Shown piece by piece: positions 10,901 to 19,718 of a stretch of DNA of 31,976 bases (positions within the stretch are counted from its first letter, which is position 1; every line of letters begins with the position of its first letter). Source of the DNA: Balamuthia mandrillaris (lineage: Eukaryota > Discosea > Longamoebia > Balamuthiidae); the NCBI GenBank assembly GCA_031835245.1, contig JAVKOQ010000505.1, positions 1-31,976 on the forward strand, written 5' to 3'. Under the pieces are notes generated by a model, which was not told the DNA's origin, searched no databases, and saw only the letters and a program-made list of their open reading frames with translations. A program made the position numbers and the translations under genes.

Positions 10901-12897
10901 GAAGCAAAAGGGCATGAGGGATTTGTTTTAGAGAGGAGTTTCGATAACTCTAGACAAAAATGGCACAACGCTTACTTTTCAGCCAGGTAGGTGATGCGAG
11001 ACGCAAGCTCGGCTTTGAGATGAGTTGCAGTGGGAGCAAAATTTTTGAGATAGTCCAGCAACTTTTCAGTGATGATTTCCACATTCATCGGATTTGTCAT
11101 GCGGTATAGCAAATCTAAAGTCTGTGTGGCATGAGTTAAGCAAGAAGGGTGAAGTGCGCCAAAACTCAGAGTTTTTAAAACCTTTTTCTTCAAAGTGTCA
11201 TCTGGGTCATGTAAACAATTGATGACCTGAAGTTGATGGCGCTGAGCGATCTTAGGGTCAAACAGTATCACCTCGGCTAGCGTATCGATTCCAAGATATT
11301 TCAGGTTGTTGTTGGTGCTACTAACAAACTGCGATATTGCTTCAGCAGCCTCCGCTAACAGCGAAGGCTGGGGGTATATCTTGAAAATAGCCTTTAGGCA
11401 GGAATAAGCAACCGCAGCTAGAAATATAAGTTAGTCATATGCAACTTGGCCTTGCATGATCAAAACTACGGACCAAAAGCAGCGCTAGTCCTTATGTTCG
11501 AGCTTCGCTTCATCACCTTGCTAAGGACCGGATACATACATTCGCTTGCCCTAATGAAGAAGGCTCAGTTTCTCACAGACAAGACGAGCAAAAAACAAAC
11601 GCAAGCACCAAAAACAGGCAACAATCAAAACAAGAACACGAAAACACAAGAACCTTTTGTCATCGGCTCCAAGAACACCAAGGAGTTGGATCAAGCGGAT
11701 CTGCACCCAGGGCGCAGGTACACTATGATAGTCGTAATGACGGGGAAGACATCTATCTATTACTTGACCAGCGATGTTTGCAATAGAAGGAGCTAGATCC
11801 TTCCAACTATTTGCGTCTCTCTTTGCAGTTGAATGAATAAAGTTAGTGGTCCAGCTAACTAAACTTACAAACGAGGCTAACTTACGGTGATGAGGTCCTG
11901 CAGAAGGCACAACGTTGCAGCCATGACAGAAGGGTCAGGGTCACATAGGCATGCTCGCACTTGATCACGTAGTGAGATTATGGACTCGGGGCTCAACGCA
12001 TGGAACCGCTGTAGAACCATTATTGCCTTTTTTCTCACCGCAGCCCTTAATATTCCGCGTCAGTGAGACGCGACGAGAAGAGAGCAGAAGAGCAGAAGAG
12101 CAGAAGAGCAGAAGAGCAGAGAGCAGAGAACAGTACTTGGGGTGTCGCAAGAGGTCGACGACTAGAGGCAAGACGGCAGGAATGGTTTCCACACTTATGA
12201 GCTGCGTCATGGTTGTGAGAGCTGCACACACGCCCAGATGGTTGCTACTAACAAGGTCCTGGCCAAATGGTTAGGTGGGAGAACTAAAACTAGCTGGCCA
12301 ATGGAGGAGAAGCAGTGACATGGACAGCCGGTGGTAACGTACTCTTCGAAAAGAACTGATAAGAAGAATGATAAATTCGTGGTCCTTGTGAAGAAAGGAG
12401 GAAGCAGCCAAGTAGCCTACACGCTTATCCAGAAGGTTGGTTCCCTGGGTCATGTTCACAGCATGTATGTAGCCGAAAGGGACCTCGTGGCCTAACATTT
12501 CGCAGTAGAGCAGCCGTATGACATACTCCCGCATGTTTTTCTGAATGGGAGGAGAAGAGGAAGGCGGAGAGTTTAGTACGACCTGCCATGCCCACCGCAA
12601 GGAAATACTCAATGCTTACCGTGCTCTCTGGTTGGGAGAGAACCGCCCGAAGCACTTGGGCCTCTTGCTTTATGATCCGGTCTTCTTCCTACACACAGTG
12701 GGGTTAAACCGCAAACCTGGCTGCAATGCAGGTGGAAGGAAGGAAAGCAAAACCTGTTTGGACCGCGCCTCTCCTATGCTTCGAACCAGTTCCACAAAGT
12801 CAGCGCTAAGCGGGGGTCGGGCCTTGGCAGAGCCAAGCCATGCCGATATCTCCACTTTGAGGCGGTCTCCCCAGCCCCACCCTCCTCCGCTGTTCAT
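7989..12897 (-). CDS. AP4E1: AP-4 complex subunit epsilon
   Basis: AP-4 epsilon is a large subunit of the clathrin-independent adaptor that sorts cargo at the trans-Golgi network. Eighteen exons close in phase and give 1203 residues (human about 1137): 12897-12754, 12688-12620, 12540-12343, 12258-12137, 12045-11886, 11820-11654, 11544-11474, 11417-11182, 11121-10976, 10889-10534, 10450-10323, 10259-9859, 9793-9310, 9242-8994, 8877-8782, 8706-8477, 8414-8236, 8164-7989. The adaptin trunk shows DFVELVRSIGEARSK, MREYVIRLLYCEMLGHEVPF, HYDYHSVPAPWVQIRLIQLL, NNLKYLGIDTLAEVILFDPK, INCLHDPDDTLKKKTLDLLY and APSSEWFLDTMTKVFILGGD. Then VLPVDASCVEVVVDERLPFL matches the epsilon-specific segment before the hinge. 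A Ser/Thr/Gln-rich hinge (about residues 730-890) leads to the C-terminal ear. The choice of epsilon over AP-1 gamma rests on the DASCEDIEVD-like segment and the PAPWVQIRL and DDTLKKKT motifs. Confidence 0.93.
12046..12136 (-). repeat. (AGAGCAGA)n-type repeat in AP4E1 intron 4
   Basis: The plus strand carries repeated AGAGCAGA / GAGCAGAA units between about 12074 and 12132. On the coding strand this is a CTCTGCT-type repeat directly after the donor, so it dominates a 91-nt intron and supplies its pyrimidine-rich content. Confidence 0.7.
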
Positions 12898-13146
12898 TGT
12901 GACAGTTTCTGCAGCACGCCTCCACCGCAAAGGAGCCCCTAGCTTCTTGGCTTTGCTTGCTTTCGGCGGGTGGGTGGTGGTGATGGGGGGTCTGCTGGGG
13001 AGGAGGGGAAGGCTTGTCCGCAAAAAAAGCAAACTCAGACAACCCAAAAAAAAAGAAAAACCAGCTACCCAGCCAGCCAGCTACCCAGCCAGCCAGCTAC
13101 TCAGCCAGCCAGCTACCTGCCGCCCTTCTTGCTTCAGAAAAAAAGA
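12898..13146. promoter_or_regulatory. Divergent promoter interval AP4E1 / SOD with a CAGCCAGCCAGCTACC tandem repeat
   Basis: About 250 bp separate the two start codons. From about 13059 to 13125 there are roughly four copies of a 16-bp unit (CCAGCCAGCTACCCAG in one phase), ending about 20 bp before the SOD start codon. The tract therefore probably lies in the SOD 5' UTR or core promoter. A GGTGG/GGGGAGG-rich block sits at about 12965-13010. Confidence 0.5.
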
Positions 13147-14235
13147 ATGTGGAGCGGTTTCTCCGTTGCGGCGCCTACTGTTCTCCTTCGCTCAGCAAGA
13201 ACGCTGAGTGGCAGCACTTGGGCTACTTCCGCCCTCAGAAGCAGCGCAACATTGGCTCCTATGGCCGGTGTTCATGGGGGTAGGCCCCCCTTGGCCTTTG
13301 CCTCTGCCTTTTGCCAGCGACATGCACGGAGCCTTCACACACTGCCTTACGTGGGTTATGCGGAGCAGGGCTTGCTGCCTTGCTTCTCTCTCAAGGGTCT
13401 GCGCCAGCACTACCACGAACTGCAGTTTAGACACACCCAGAAGCTAAATTCGCTAGTGGCGGGTAGGTTCACCCATGATCGTCACCAGATCCTACTCCTT
13501 GTCTGCTCCCTCCTATTTGCCTCTGCTTCCTCCCTTGTTATGTTTTATTGATTGAGACTGCATTGCGACTAGGCACACAATACGAGGCCCTCAATTTGGA
13601 GGATTTGATCCACGCCTCCCACAAGAAAATCGGTCAAGCAAACATTCACAACATAGCGTGCGAGCTTTGGAATCACAACTTTTTTTGGAAGTGCATGACT
13701 CCGGAAGGTACCTCCGAAGAGGACGCTGGAACGGCTTTCTTAGAGCGTGCCGACCTCCATTTTGGTGGCATTCAACGATTAAAGGACAAGGTAGGGGTGT
13801 GGGTGTTGCGGGTAACAGCAAACACCACTAATGACAATTTATCGCTGTCCGTCGTAACACCAGTTTTCCCAACATGCAATGGCACACTTTGGTAGTGGCT
13901 GGACATGGCTTGTGGACAGGGATGGTCACCTCGAAATTCTGAACACTAGTAATGCTGGCACCATTCTTACTCATACTGACTGCCTTCCATTGCTAGCTCT
14001 TGACGTTTGGGAACATGCCTATCATCATGACTTTGGTAACCGAAAAGAGGTATTTACAATGATTCACCTGTTATTTGCTTGCTCCTCGACTTACTCCCTG
14101 CATTTCCTGTTGCAACAGGACTACATAAAGGAATGGTGGCGTGTGGTAGACTGGGCCTTTGTTGGAACACAACTTGAGCAAGCTGACAAAAGGTTATCAT
14201 GGAAGCAACGCAGTTTCTCTCAAGACTCATCCTAG
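13147..14235 (+). CDS. Fe-type superoxide dismutase, organelle-targeted, with altered active-site shell
   Basis: Four exons (13147-13462, 13573-13790, 13864-14049, 14119-14235) close in phase and give 278 residues. The first ~63 residues are rich in Arg, Ser and Ala (MWSGFSVAAPTVLLRSARTL at the start), a likely mitochondrial or plastid presequence. All four metal ligands are in place: H88, H140 (ELWNHNFFWKCM), D225 and H229 (LDVWEHAYHHDF). The Fe-SOD motif GSGWTWLV plus NTSNAG is present, as is a C-terminal DYIKEWWRVVDWAFV helix. Three normally conserved second-shell positions differ by ungapped alignment to E. coli numbering: H30 is L92, Y34 is H96 (HYHELQFRHTQKLN), and the Fe-SOD Q69 is E136, while the Mn-SOD Gln position is A209. 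It may be an active SOD with changed tuning or a SOD-fold protein with another role, as in the mitoribosomal SOD-like subunits; the intact ligands favour the first. Confidence 0.88.
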
Positions 14236-14773
14236 CCATAATTACTCACCTCGTTCCTGCAACGGTAGTGGATGGCTTGCGGGTTTGGTTTTACATAAAA
14301 TCCCCTGCTGTCAAATGTTCTTTGATTTTAGCGTCCTTTTTGTGTTCTCCCCGACACACACACTGTTGTTAGTTTAGCTGGCAGGAACCGCTGGAGGAAA
14401 CTGCACATCAAAGCCCTCACAAGAGCAATGCCTTCATAACCCTTGCACAGCAGATCAAACATTTCCAAGCAGGTTTTTTGGGATGTTTATAATGGCATTC
14501 ACCACCAACAACGCCAGCTTTGGTTGCCCTTCTTCCATGGTTCTGTTTGTGGGAACCAGTGTAGTGTTAAGGTGGCGAAGTTTCGAAAAGTTTGGCGAGT
14601 TTTTTCACAGCTCAACTGAACACTACTAGTTGGGTATACTGCTGTTAGCTCGGACCAGTAACACAAGAATGCAAGAAAGTGAACGAGACCAAGAATAGGC
14701 TTTTAATGAAAGGAAAGTGTCATGACAGGGTGTGTGTGTGTGTGTGTGTGTGTTTGTTACTTGTTGTCATGAC

Positions 14774-14817
<44 letters not shown>

Positions 14818-15100
14818 TGTTTGTTACTTGTTCCTGTTATGAGAGAAAAAGAAAGAGAGAAAGAGAAAGAGAAAAGAGGTGCCCACCTGTGGTTACTCTT
14901 CATGCGGGTGGCATTCAGCAGGGAAACCCACACAAAACCAGCGTTCCAGAACGCCCTGCTATTTTACGTGTGTGTGGTGTCAAAACTACCAAGTGTCCAC
15001 CCCATCGTTTCGTAGCACTTTCCTTTTTAAAAGAGTTTTGTCTAGCCCTAACCTACAATTTTTTTTGTCACATTCTTTCTTCTTCTTTTCTTTCTCTCTT
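14236..15100. repeat. Intergenic region with duplicated TG-microsatellite unit
   Basis: No gene is supportable here. A unit consisting of GTCATGACAGG, a TG run, then TTTGTTACTTGTT occurs twice in tandem (about 14719-14766 and 14767-14836); the TG tract is about 22 bp in the first copy and about 44 bp in the second. The rest is unstructured sequence downstream of the SOD gene. Confidence 0.6.
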
Positions 15101-15151
15101 TCTCATTTTTCCATTTCTCTGTCTCTCTGTCTCTCGCTGTCTCTTTCTCTC

Positions 15152-15184
<33 letters not shown>
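15085..15184. repeat. (CT)n microsatellite
   Basis: This is a pyrimidine tract of TCTCTC / TTTC units, purest at about 15158-15184. On the minus strand it reads as GA repeats and directly follows the zinc-finger frame, where it yields an Arg/Glu run that is more likely intronic or untranslated than protein. Confidence 0.75.
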
Positions 15185-15186
<2 letters not shown>

Positions 15187-15189
15187 AAC

Positions 15190-15878
15190 TTTGCACATTG
15201 CAACAGCAAGAGAGTTGCCAAACAATCCTGTCTGGATTTCAACAGCGAAGGCATGCCCTTCAGCATCTTTTTTCTCAAGGAAACAACGCAAAAGCTCTTC
15301 ATGATCCTCCACGAAGTGTGCCATGAGAGCATAGGAGGCATAGCGCATCTTTGCGGCTTTTGGGATGGCCCTGCTCTTGTGAGAAACCAAGAAAGGGTTG
15401 TGTTCCTTTGCATGCTCCACAAAGCCCATCCAATCAGCATTCCAAAGGCCACACAACAAACAAGAGAGCTTCTTCAAAGCCGTGCTCTCATTGATAACAG
15501 CAGCCACACGTTCTTCATCCTCCATCACGTTGGCTTGAAGTATGTTAGCAGCCCCCCATTCAGTTGCAAGCTTGTTAGTATGGTGGAGGAATTCGTTGAA
15601 ATTAAGGCAGGAATGTGGTCATCACAACCTTTGACCAGCAGTGCTGTGAAAGGAGGCTTTGGTGTGGATTCTTGCTCCCATAGCTCTCTTTGCCGTTCAT
15701 TAAGCAAGTGCCCAAGGCCACTGATCCTTCCAGAATTTGAGCTCGTGAGATCAAATGTTATGGAACAAAATTCCCAAAGCTTAATAGCAGACAGGCCTTG
15801 TTCTTCTCCCTTTTGGTTCATCTCTTTATGAAAGTGGTAAATATCAAGTTCAGCATGAAAAGTGGTAAAAGCAAACAA
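15190..15878 (-). CDS. Possible gene with a C2H2 zinc finger (family unknown)
   Basis: The minus strand has two open blocks that join well through an intron at about 15628-15534. The upstream block ends FTALLVKA; the downstream one continues NVMEDEERVAAVINES. The intron has a GT start, a CAAG acceptor and two branch-like CTAAC motifs. The downstream block contains CLLCGLWNADWMGFVEHAKEH, which is C-x2-C-x12-H-x3-H, a canonical C2H2 spacing. It ends near the CT tract. I do not recognise the protein. The plus strand also has a 215-residue open frame over the same bases; I prefer the minus strand because of the finger and the splice signals. Both ends are uncertain, and it may be a transposon-derived or decaying gene given its neighbours. 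Confidence 0.35.
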
Positions 15879-15960
15879 AAGAGAAAGAAAAGGACCAGCA
15901 AGAAAGCAATAAAGAGAGAGAGAAAGAAAGAGAGAGAGCGAAAAGAAGGAGGTGAACAGA
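15870..15960. repeat. GA-rich simple sequence
   Basis: A purine tract of AGAAAG / GAGAG units with no coding support on either strand. It lies between the possible zinc-finger gene and the LINE mosaic. Confidence 0.6.
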
Positions 15961-15994
15961 AAGAGTCATGCATTTTTTGTGACCCATAATTTTG

Positions 15995-16054
15995 CCAAAG
16001 GTAAATCAACCACATTGATAAATGCCCTTCCCTAAAAGACAAACCACACTCAGG
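15995..16054 (+). repeat. 60-bp direct repeat, copy 1
   Basis: A 60-bp block containing ACCACATTGATAAATGCCC and ending CACACTCAGG is present here and again at 17108-17167 with about two differences. Both copies abut LINE sequence on their right, but at different LINE positions (the ORF2 region after the endonuclease here, the endonuclease end at 17168). It is not part of the LINE as seen in the young copy. Confidence 0.7.
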
Positions 16055-17010
16055 ATGCACCACTGAGCATGGGCTTTCACCACCTGCTTGTTCAAAGATG
16101 TGTTATACCACTCTTCCATAATACCTATCCCTATCTCTCCTTGTATATATATCTCTTTCTTTCATTTTATTAAGGTCTTTTTCCCTACGCCCATCGAGTT
16201 GGTGTCTGTTAGGTTGTTTCCCTACCAGCCTTATCACAGATGTTAACTCTGCCATCCACCATGGCTTCCTTGCTCTTACTAGTCTCCTTTCTCTATCAAA
16301 CCATCTTATTGCACTATTCCACAATCTTTTGTTCCACTTGCTCCAAAGATCTTCAACAGTAACTGCTCCCTTCTGCGTTTTCCTGACTATGGCAATTCAT
16401 TCCTCTCCTTTGAAGAAATGATTGCACCCACATTTGTACTCCCTCCACCTCCTCTTCGATCTTCCTCTGAGTAGGACTTCCATTTCCAAAGTTCTATCCA
16501 AACTCCATTACAATTATCTACTGAATTCTTCAATTCAACTACTAGTGGCTAATGATCAGTCTATGCTTGCCACCCATCACCAGCTACTTTGCCCATCCAT
16601 CTTCATGCTTGTTGGCAAAATCACCAACACTTATCTCAAGACTCCTCATGCAGAATGCCTACTCTCAAGTTTTCCTTCTTTTCCTTCTCCTTTTCCCCTA
16701 TCCCTTGGTATGCTAAAGCAATGACTGAGATCCCCTCCTGTTTTCTTTCTTTCTTTCTTTTGGAATTCCTCTTCAAGCTAAGGCACCAAGAGGGCCAGCC
16801 TTTTGAAAGACTCCACTAATACCTTTCCTCTAGTATTGTAGGTAAGTTCACCTCTACCACTCCAGCCCTTTCCAACCCTGGTGTTCCAATCTCCTTCAAT
16901 AATCTGGGGTCTTCCTTCCTTAACCACGTCCAGGATTCAACTTTAAGGTCACCCACGACTCAGTTGTAGCTACAATTAGAGGGAAATTCCTTTCTGCAGT
17001 AATCTGGTCA
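16055..17010 (-). mobile_element. Decayed, rearranged LINE copy (minus)
   Basis: From about 16060 to 16960 the sequence follows the endonuclease-to-linker part of ORF2 of the same LINE family, minus orientation, with many substitutions, an internal deletion and at least two foreign inserts (about 16102-16237 and about 16612-16765). A short ORF1-region piece (about 16980-17012) follows. No open frame survives. It is clearly older than the copy at 27-32 kb. Confidence 0.75.
16102..16237. mobile_element. Small insertion (~136 bp) in LINE copy, flanked by AGATGT repeats
   Basis: Compared with intact LINE sequence, this block is extra. It is flanked by a 6-bp direct repeat AGATGT (16096-16101 and 16238-16243), as expected for a target-site duplication. 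It is T-rich, starts GTTATACCAC and ends CAGCCTTATCAC. No tRNA-like box, clear terminal inverted repeat or poly(A) end is visible, so the class (SINE, MITE or other) is open. Confidence 0.45.
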
Positions 17011-17107
17011 CTTCTTTGCTCTCAACTGAAGATTTAAACTTCGTATCTTGATGGTGGCCTCACAGTTGCACAGATCAGTTAGCACTTGAGTTGCCTGCAA
17101 CTACAGT

Positions 17108-17167
17108 CCAAAGGTGGATCAACCACATTGATAAATGCCCTTCCCTAAAAGACAAACCACACTCAGG
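17108..17167 (+). repeat. 60-bp direct repeat, copy 2
   Basis: This is the second copy of the block at 15995-16054, again immediately left of a LINE piece. Between the two copies lies about 1.05 kb of scrambled LINE, so the block may mark the ends of a duplicated or rearranged segment. Confidence 0.7.
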
Positions 17168-17360
17168 CCAATGATCAGTCCATGCTTACCACCCATCACC
17201 AGCAACCTTACTTATCCATGGAGAGAAGAGGAAGGAACAGGAGAAGAATATTGAAACAGTGGCTTTGGACAGCTAATTGGAACTCTTTGGCATCTTGCTG
17301 GCTGAGAAGGAGCATCATAGTGCTGCCAAATGGTCTGATATTGTAGATGAGGAAGGGGAG
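17168..17360. mobile_element. Two short LINE pieces in opposite orientation
   Basis: About 17168-17215 matches the endonuclease end in minus orientation; about 17216-17360 matches the C-terminal part of ORF1 (TVALDS, then GAANWSDIVDEEGE in intact copies) in plus orientation. The head-on junction at about 17215 shows an inversion or an independent insertion. Confidence 0.65.
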
Positions 17361-17800
17361 ATGTCCTTCAGTGTGGAACAGCTGCAGGAGGCGTTTCTGT
17401 TCAGAGGTGAAAGGGAGTTGCTTGTTGAGCTGCTCTTGATGTGCCAGTTAAGAGCTGATTTGGCTGTATAGGTGCTTGTTGTTGGGTCCAATCTGGTGAA
17501 GCATCGGATTGGGAGGCATTGGTGCCAACCAAAAGAGGTAAGGATAGGTCATAGAAGGAAAACAGGTGGGTTGGATTAAGGGCATCAAAGGCGTCCTGGC
17601 TGTCTTGGTTTCAATGGCCCATTGGATTCAGTAATTCCTCAATGATGGCTTGCATTTTGTGGTTGACAGAAGGTTTGCAGAACAATGAGATGATATTATC
17701 ACTTGGTTGTGTGTTGAGGTCCTGTTTGGTGAGTATGCAGTGGAGCGAATAGGTTAGCATGAGGGGGAGAATGAGTGAAGGAAGATTTGTACTCACTTTC
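17361..17800 (-). other. Unclassified interval with a partly open minus-strand frame
   Basis: This stretch is not LINE. On the minus strand it gives an open run of about 65 residues (about 17611-17815, including MLTYSLHCILTKQDLNTQPS and KPSVNHKMQAIIEELLNP) and then a Gln/Pro/Thr-rich frame with a few stops. It could be the far side of the AAA-ATPase-like gene interrupted by the LINE tail at 17801-18149, but I see no motif to prove that. Confidence 0.25.
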
Positions 17801-18149
17801 AGAGATGGAGCATTGTAAGCAGAGTTGTAAACGAGTCTGGAGATTATGGGCAGCAAGAGCAAGTTGGAAGTATGGAAGTTCTTCTGCATTTTATCAATCT
17901 TTGGAAGTAATGTATAAGCAAGGAAATGATAAGAGAGGAAAAGGGGAAGAAAAGGATAGCTAGATGATACAAAGTTAGTCTAAAAGCTCATTCAACACCT
18001 TTCACTTGTGAACTAACATAACAATTGGGAAGGCATTGAGGATGAGGGAGTAAGAGAAGTAAGAGTACACTATGTATGTACAATGCTTACTTTTTATGTA
18101 TAGTGTAGTGTTGCTCTTAGAGCAAATAAACTTCTTATTACTACTACTA
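17801..18149 (+). mobile_element. 5'-truncated LINE copy with intact 3' end (plus)
   Basis: The sequence follows the end of ORF2 and the whole 3' UTR of the LINE. Near the end is the palindrome TTGCTCTTAGAGCAA (18111-18125), then AATAAACTTCTTATTACTACTACTA. It starts inside the last codons of ORF2. I see no clear target duplication. Confidence 0.8.
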
Positions 18150-18152
18150 GAA

Positions 18153-18442
18153 TAGTTGATCTTGTCATGCAGAGCACCTGAGATGCCAGTCAGGGTTGTA
18201 GAGGTGGTGTCAATGGAGAAATCGAGGGGAAGAACATAAAAGCAGTTCTTCAACGGGGTCAGGTTCTTTCCAATGTAGAGATCCCTGAAGAGGTTGTTGA
18301 ACTTGTGCTTTTGATGAAGATGATAGTACGAATGGAGAGTCAAGTTCAGGAGGGACTTCCCGAAGTGAGAAGGACACAAGAACGTGGTATGTGTTCCTGC
18401 CTTCTCGAAAACAGGGATCACATGTGTCTTGTTAGAATACCT
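18153..18442 (-). pseudogene. Fragment of an AAA-ATPase-like gene (PF09820-type P-loop)
   Basis: Read leftward from a CTAG acceptor at 18443, the frame gives RYSNKTHVIPVFEKAGTHTT, then FLCPSHFGKSLLNLTLHSYY, FNNLFRDLYIGKN, FYVLPLDFS and ISGALHDKINYS. This pattern (YxxKT, then FLxxPxxFGKS/T, LFxxLxI and PxxxLDFS) is that of the AAA-ATPase-like family, often fused to PD-(D/E)XK nucleases and common in protist, fungal and bacterial genomes. The P-loop is RPRRFGKS in typical members and CPSHFGKS here. The frame runs into the LINE tail at 18149, which removes or separates the rest, so it is probably broken. An Arg/Lys-rich open stretch at about 18510-18600 (FSFLMANRTLLKSKRP) may belong upstream, but I could not join it in phase. 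Confidence 0.45.
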
Positions 18443-18649
18443 CTAGAAGCATGAACATGAATATCAGTTCATCTGTCTGCCAGAAAGAAGAAAGCACAGT
18501 TCTTATACTTGTTTGGCCTTTTGGATTTCAGCAAAGTTCTGTTGGCCATAAGGAAAGAAAATGGGCGTGGCTGGAGAAGTTTCATTGCAAAAACAGGAAT
18601 CAAGAAAAAACCAAAGTTGAATGAGCAAAAGGAGGCGGAAGAGGACGAA

Positions 18650-18800
18650 ACAAGAGAGAGAAAGAGAGAAAAAGAGAGAGAGAACAGGTAAGGGGATGAG
18701 TGGAGAGAGAGAGAGGCAGAGGCAGAAGCAGAGGTAGAGGCAGAGGCAAAACTCTCAAAAGAGGAAGAAACAAGAGAGAGAGAGAGAGAGCGAGAAAGGA
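18650..18800. repeat. GA-rich simple sequence
   Basis: Repeated GAGAGA, AGGCAGAAGC and GAGAAA units on the plus strand. On the minus strand it reads as CT and could be an intron polypyrimidine region; the Ser-rich open frame across it is low-complexity only. Confidence 0.65.
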
Positions 18801-18965
18801 GTGCAGAAAGAAGAAGAGTTAAACACAAACGAACTATTCGCTACACCTAGAGTGTTGTTTGCAGGACCCTCAGCAGCTGGCACAGCACAATGACACTCAG
18901 GGTCTGCTGTCAATCAAAGCAAATGAACAACAAAGCAAATGAACAACAACAAAAAACAACAGTCA

Positions 18966-19260
18966 TACCTTGATTCTGGAGAGTAAACAAAAATACAGGC
19001 CTTGAGAAACACAATGGTGGAGGTGGAATAGTGATCCTCTTCATGAACTAAGTGCAAAGGGGAGACCATTGTTGCCCTAACATGGTTGAACATGAGAACT
19101 TGGTCGAGAGGATTTGTGAGAGGCAGAGCAAAATGAAATGAGAGAAAGTTGAACTCCTCGTTGTTTTTACACACCAGTATGCCTGTAGTCTCACCATCAT
19201 TGCTATTGGCCCAAATGCTTTGATTTACTATTGGCTTAGTAATAGAAATTTCATTAGTTG
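18966..19260 (-). other. Open minus-strand block, possible exon of unknown gene
   Basis: An open frame of about 95 residues (ITKPIVNQSIWANSNDGETT early, NFLSFHFALPLTNPLDQVLM in the middle) ends at a good donor (CAAG/GTATGA). It has ordinary, non-repetitive composition. I noted a faint likeness in pattern to the AP-4 epsilon ear exon, but it is too weak to assign. It may be an upstream exon of the AAA-ATPase-like fragment. Confidence 0.25.
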
Positions 19261-19269
19261 GAAATTATT

Positions 19270-19718
19270 CTTGGAATAAATTGATTAGGGTTACTGTGCC
19301 AAGAACATGTGTGAACTTCTTCACACAAGGCCTTCCCAGACAACGAGCATGCCTGCTTTCCAATGCTACAAGCTCAATGCTTGACCAGCACAGAGGCTGG
19401 CGCCAAAGCTTACAAAGTGGTCCTTGCTTGCCATGGCATTGCTGTTCGTCAACCTTCTGCAGACACAATCCATCGAGTTACTGTGGAGGGTGGGATCTTG
19501 GCTGACTATGCTATGATTTGTCTGTTGGTAGAGTCCAAAGACCTCTGGGTAGGCTAAGGCAAGCAAGGGGTGTCTGAAGGGATGGAAGACCACCATTGTC
19601 CCAGAAGCAGCATGGGTATAGCTGAGAGAGTCAGTCCTTGAGAATCATGTGAACACCAGGACAGTGGAAAATCTTGAAGTTGTACTCTGAGATGAGGAAA
19701 GCCCAATAGTTGAGAGTG
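19270..19718 (-). mobile_element. Possible Ty3/gypsy retrotransposon fossil (RNase H end)
   Basis: On the minus strand at about 19640-19715 the translation NYWAFLISEYNFKIFHCPG followed by HMILKD resembles the RNase H C-terminus of Ty3/gypsy elements (RWALxLxEYxFxIxxRPGxxNxxADALS). The remainder to about 19270 has no clear domain. It is a broken, old remnant, interrupted on its right by a LINE insertion. The call rests on one short motif. Confidence 0.3.

Noticed and set aside
15184-15831. 215-residue plus-strand frame
   Set aside because: No recognisable motif; the opposite strand has a canonical zinc finger and better splice signals. Kept only as an alternative.
18469-18828. Ser/Leu-rich minus-strand frame of 119 residues
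   Set aside because: Most of it is translated CT repeat; only the last ~40 residues could be coding.
18966-19260. Decayed duplicate of the AP-4 epsilon ear exon
   Set aside because: Only a loose pattern of F, H and hydrophobic positions is shared; no nucleotide similarity is visible.
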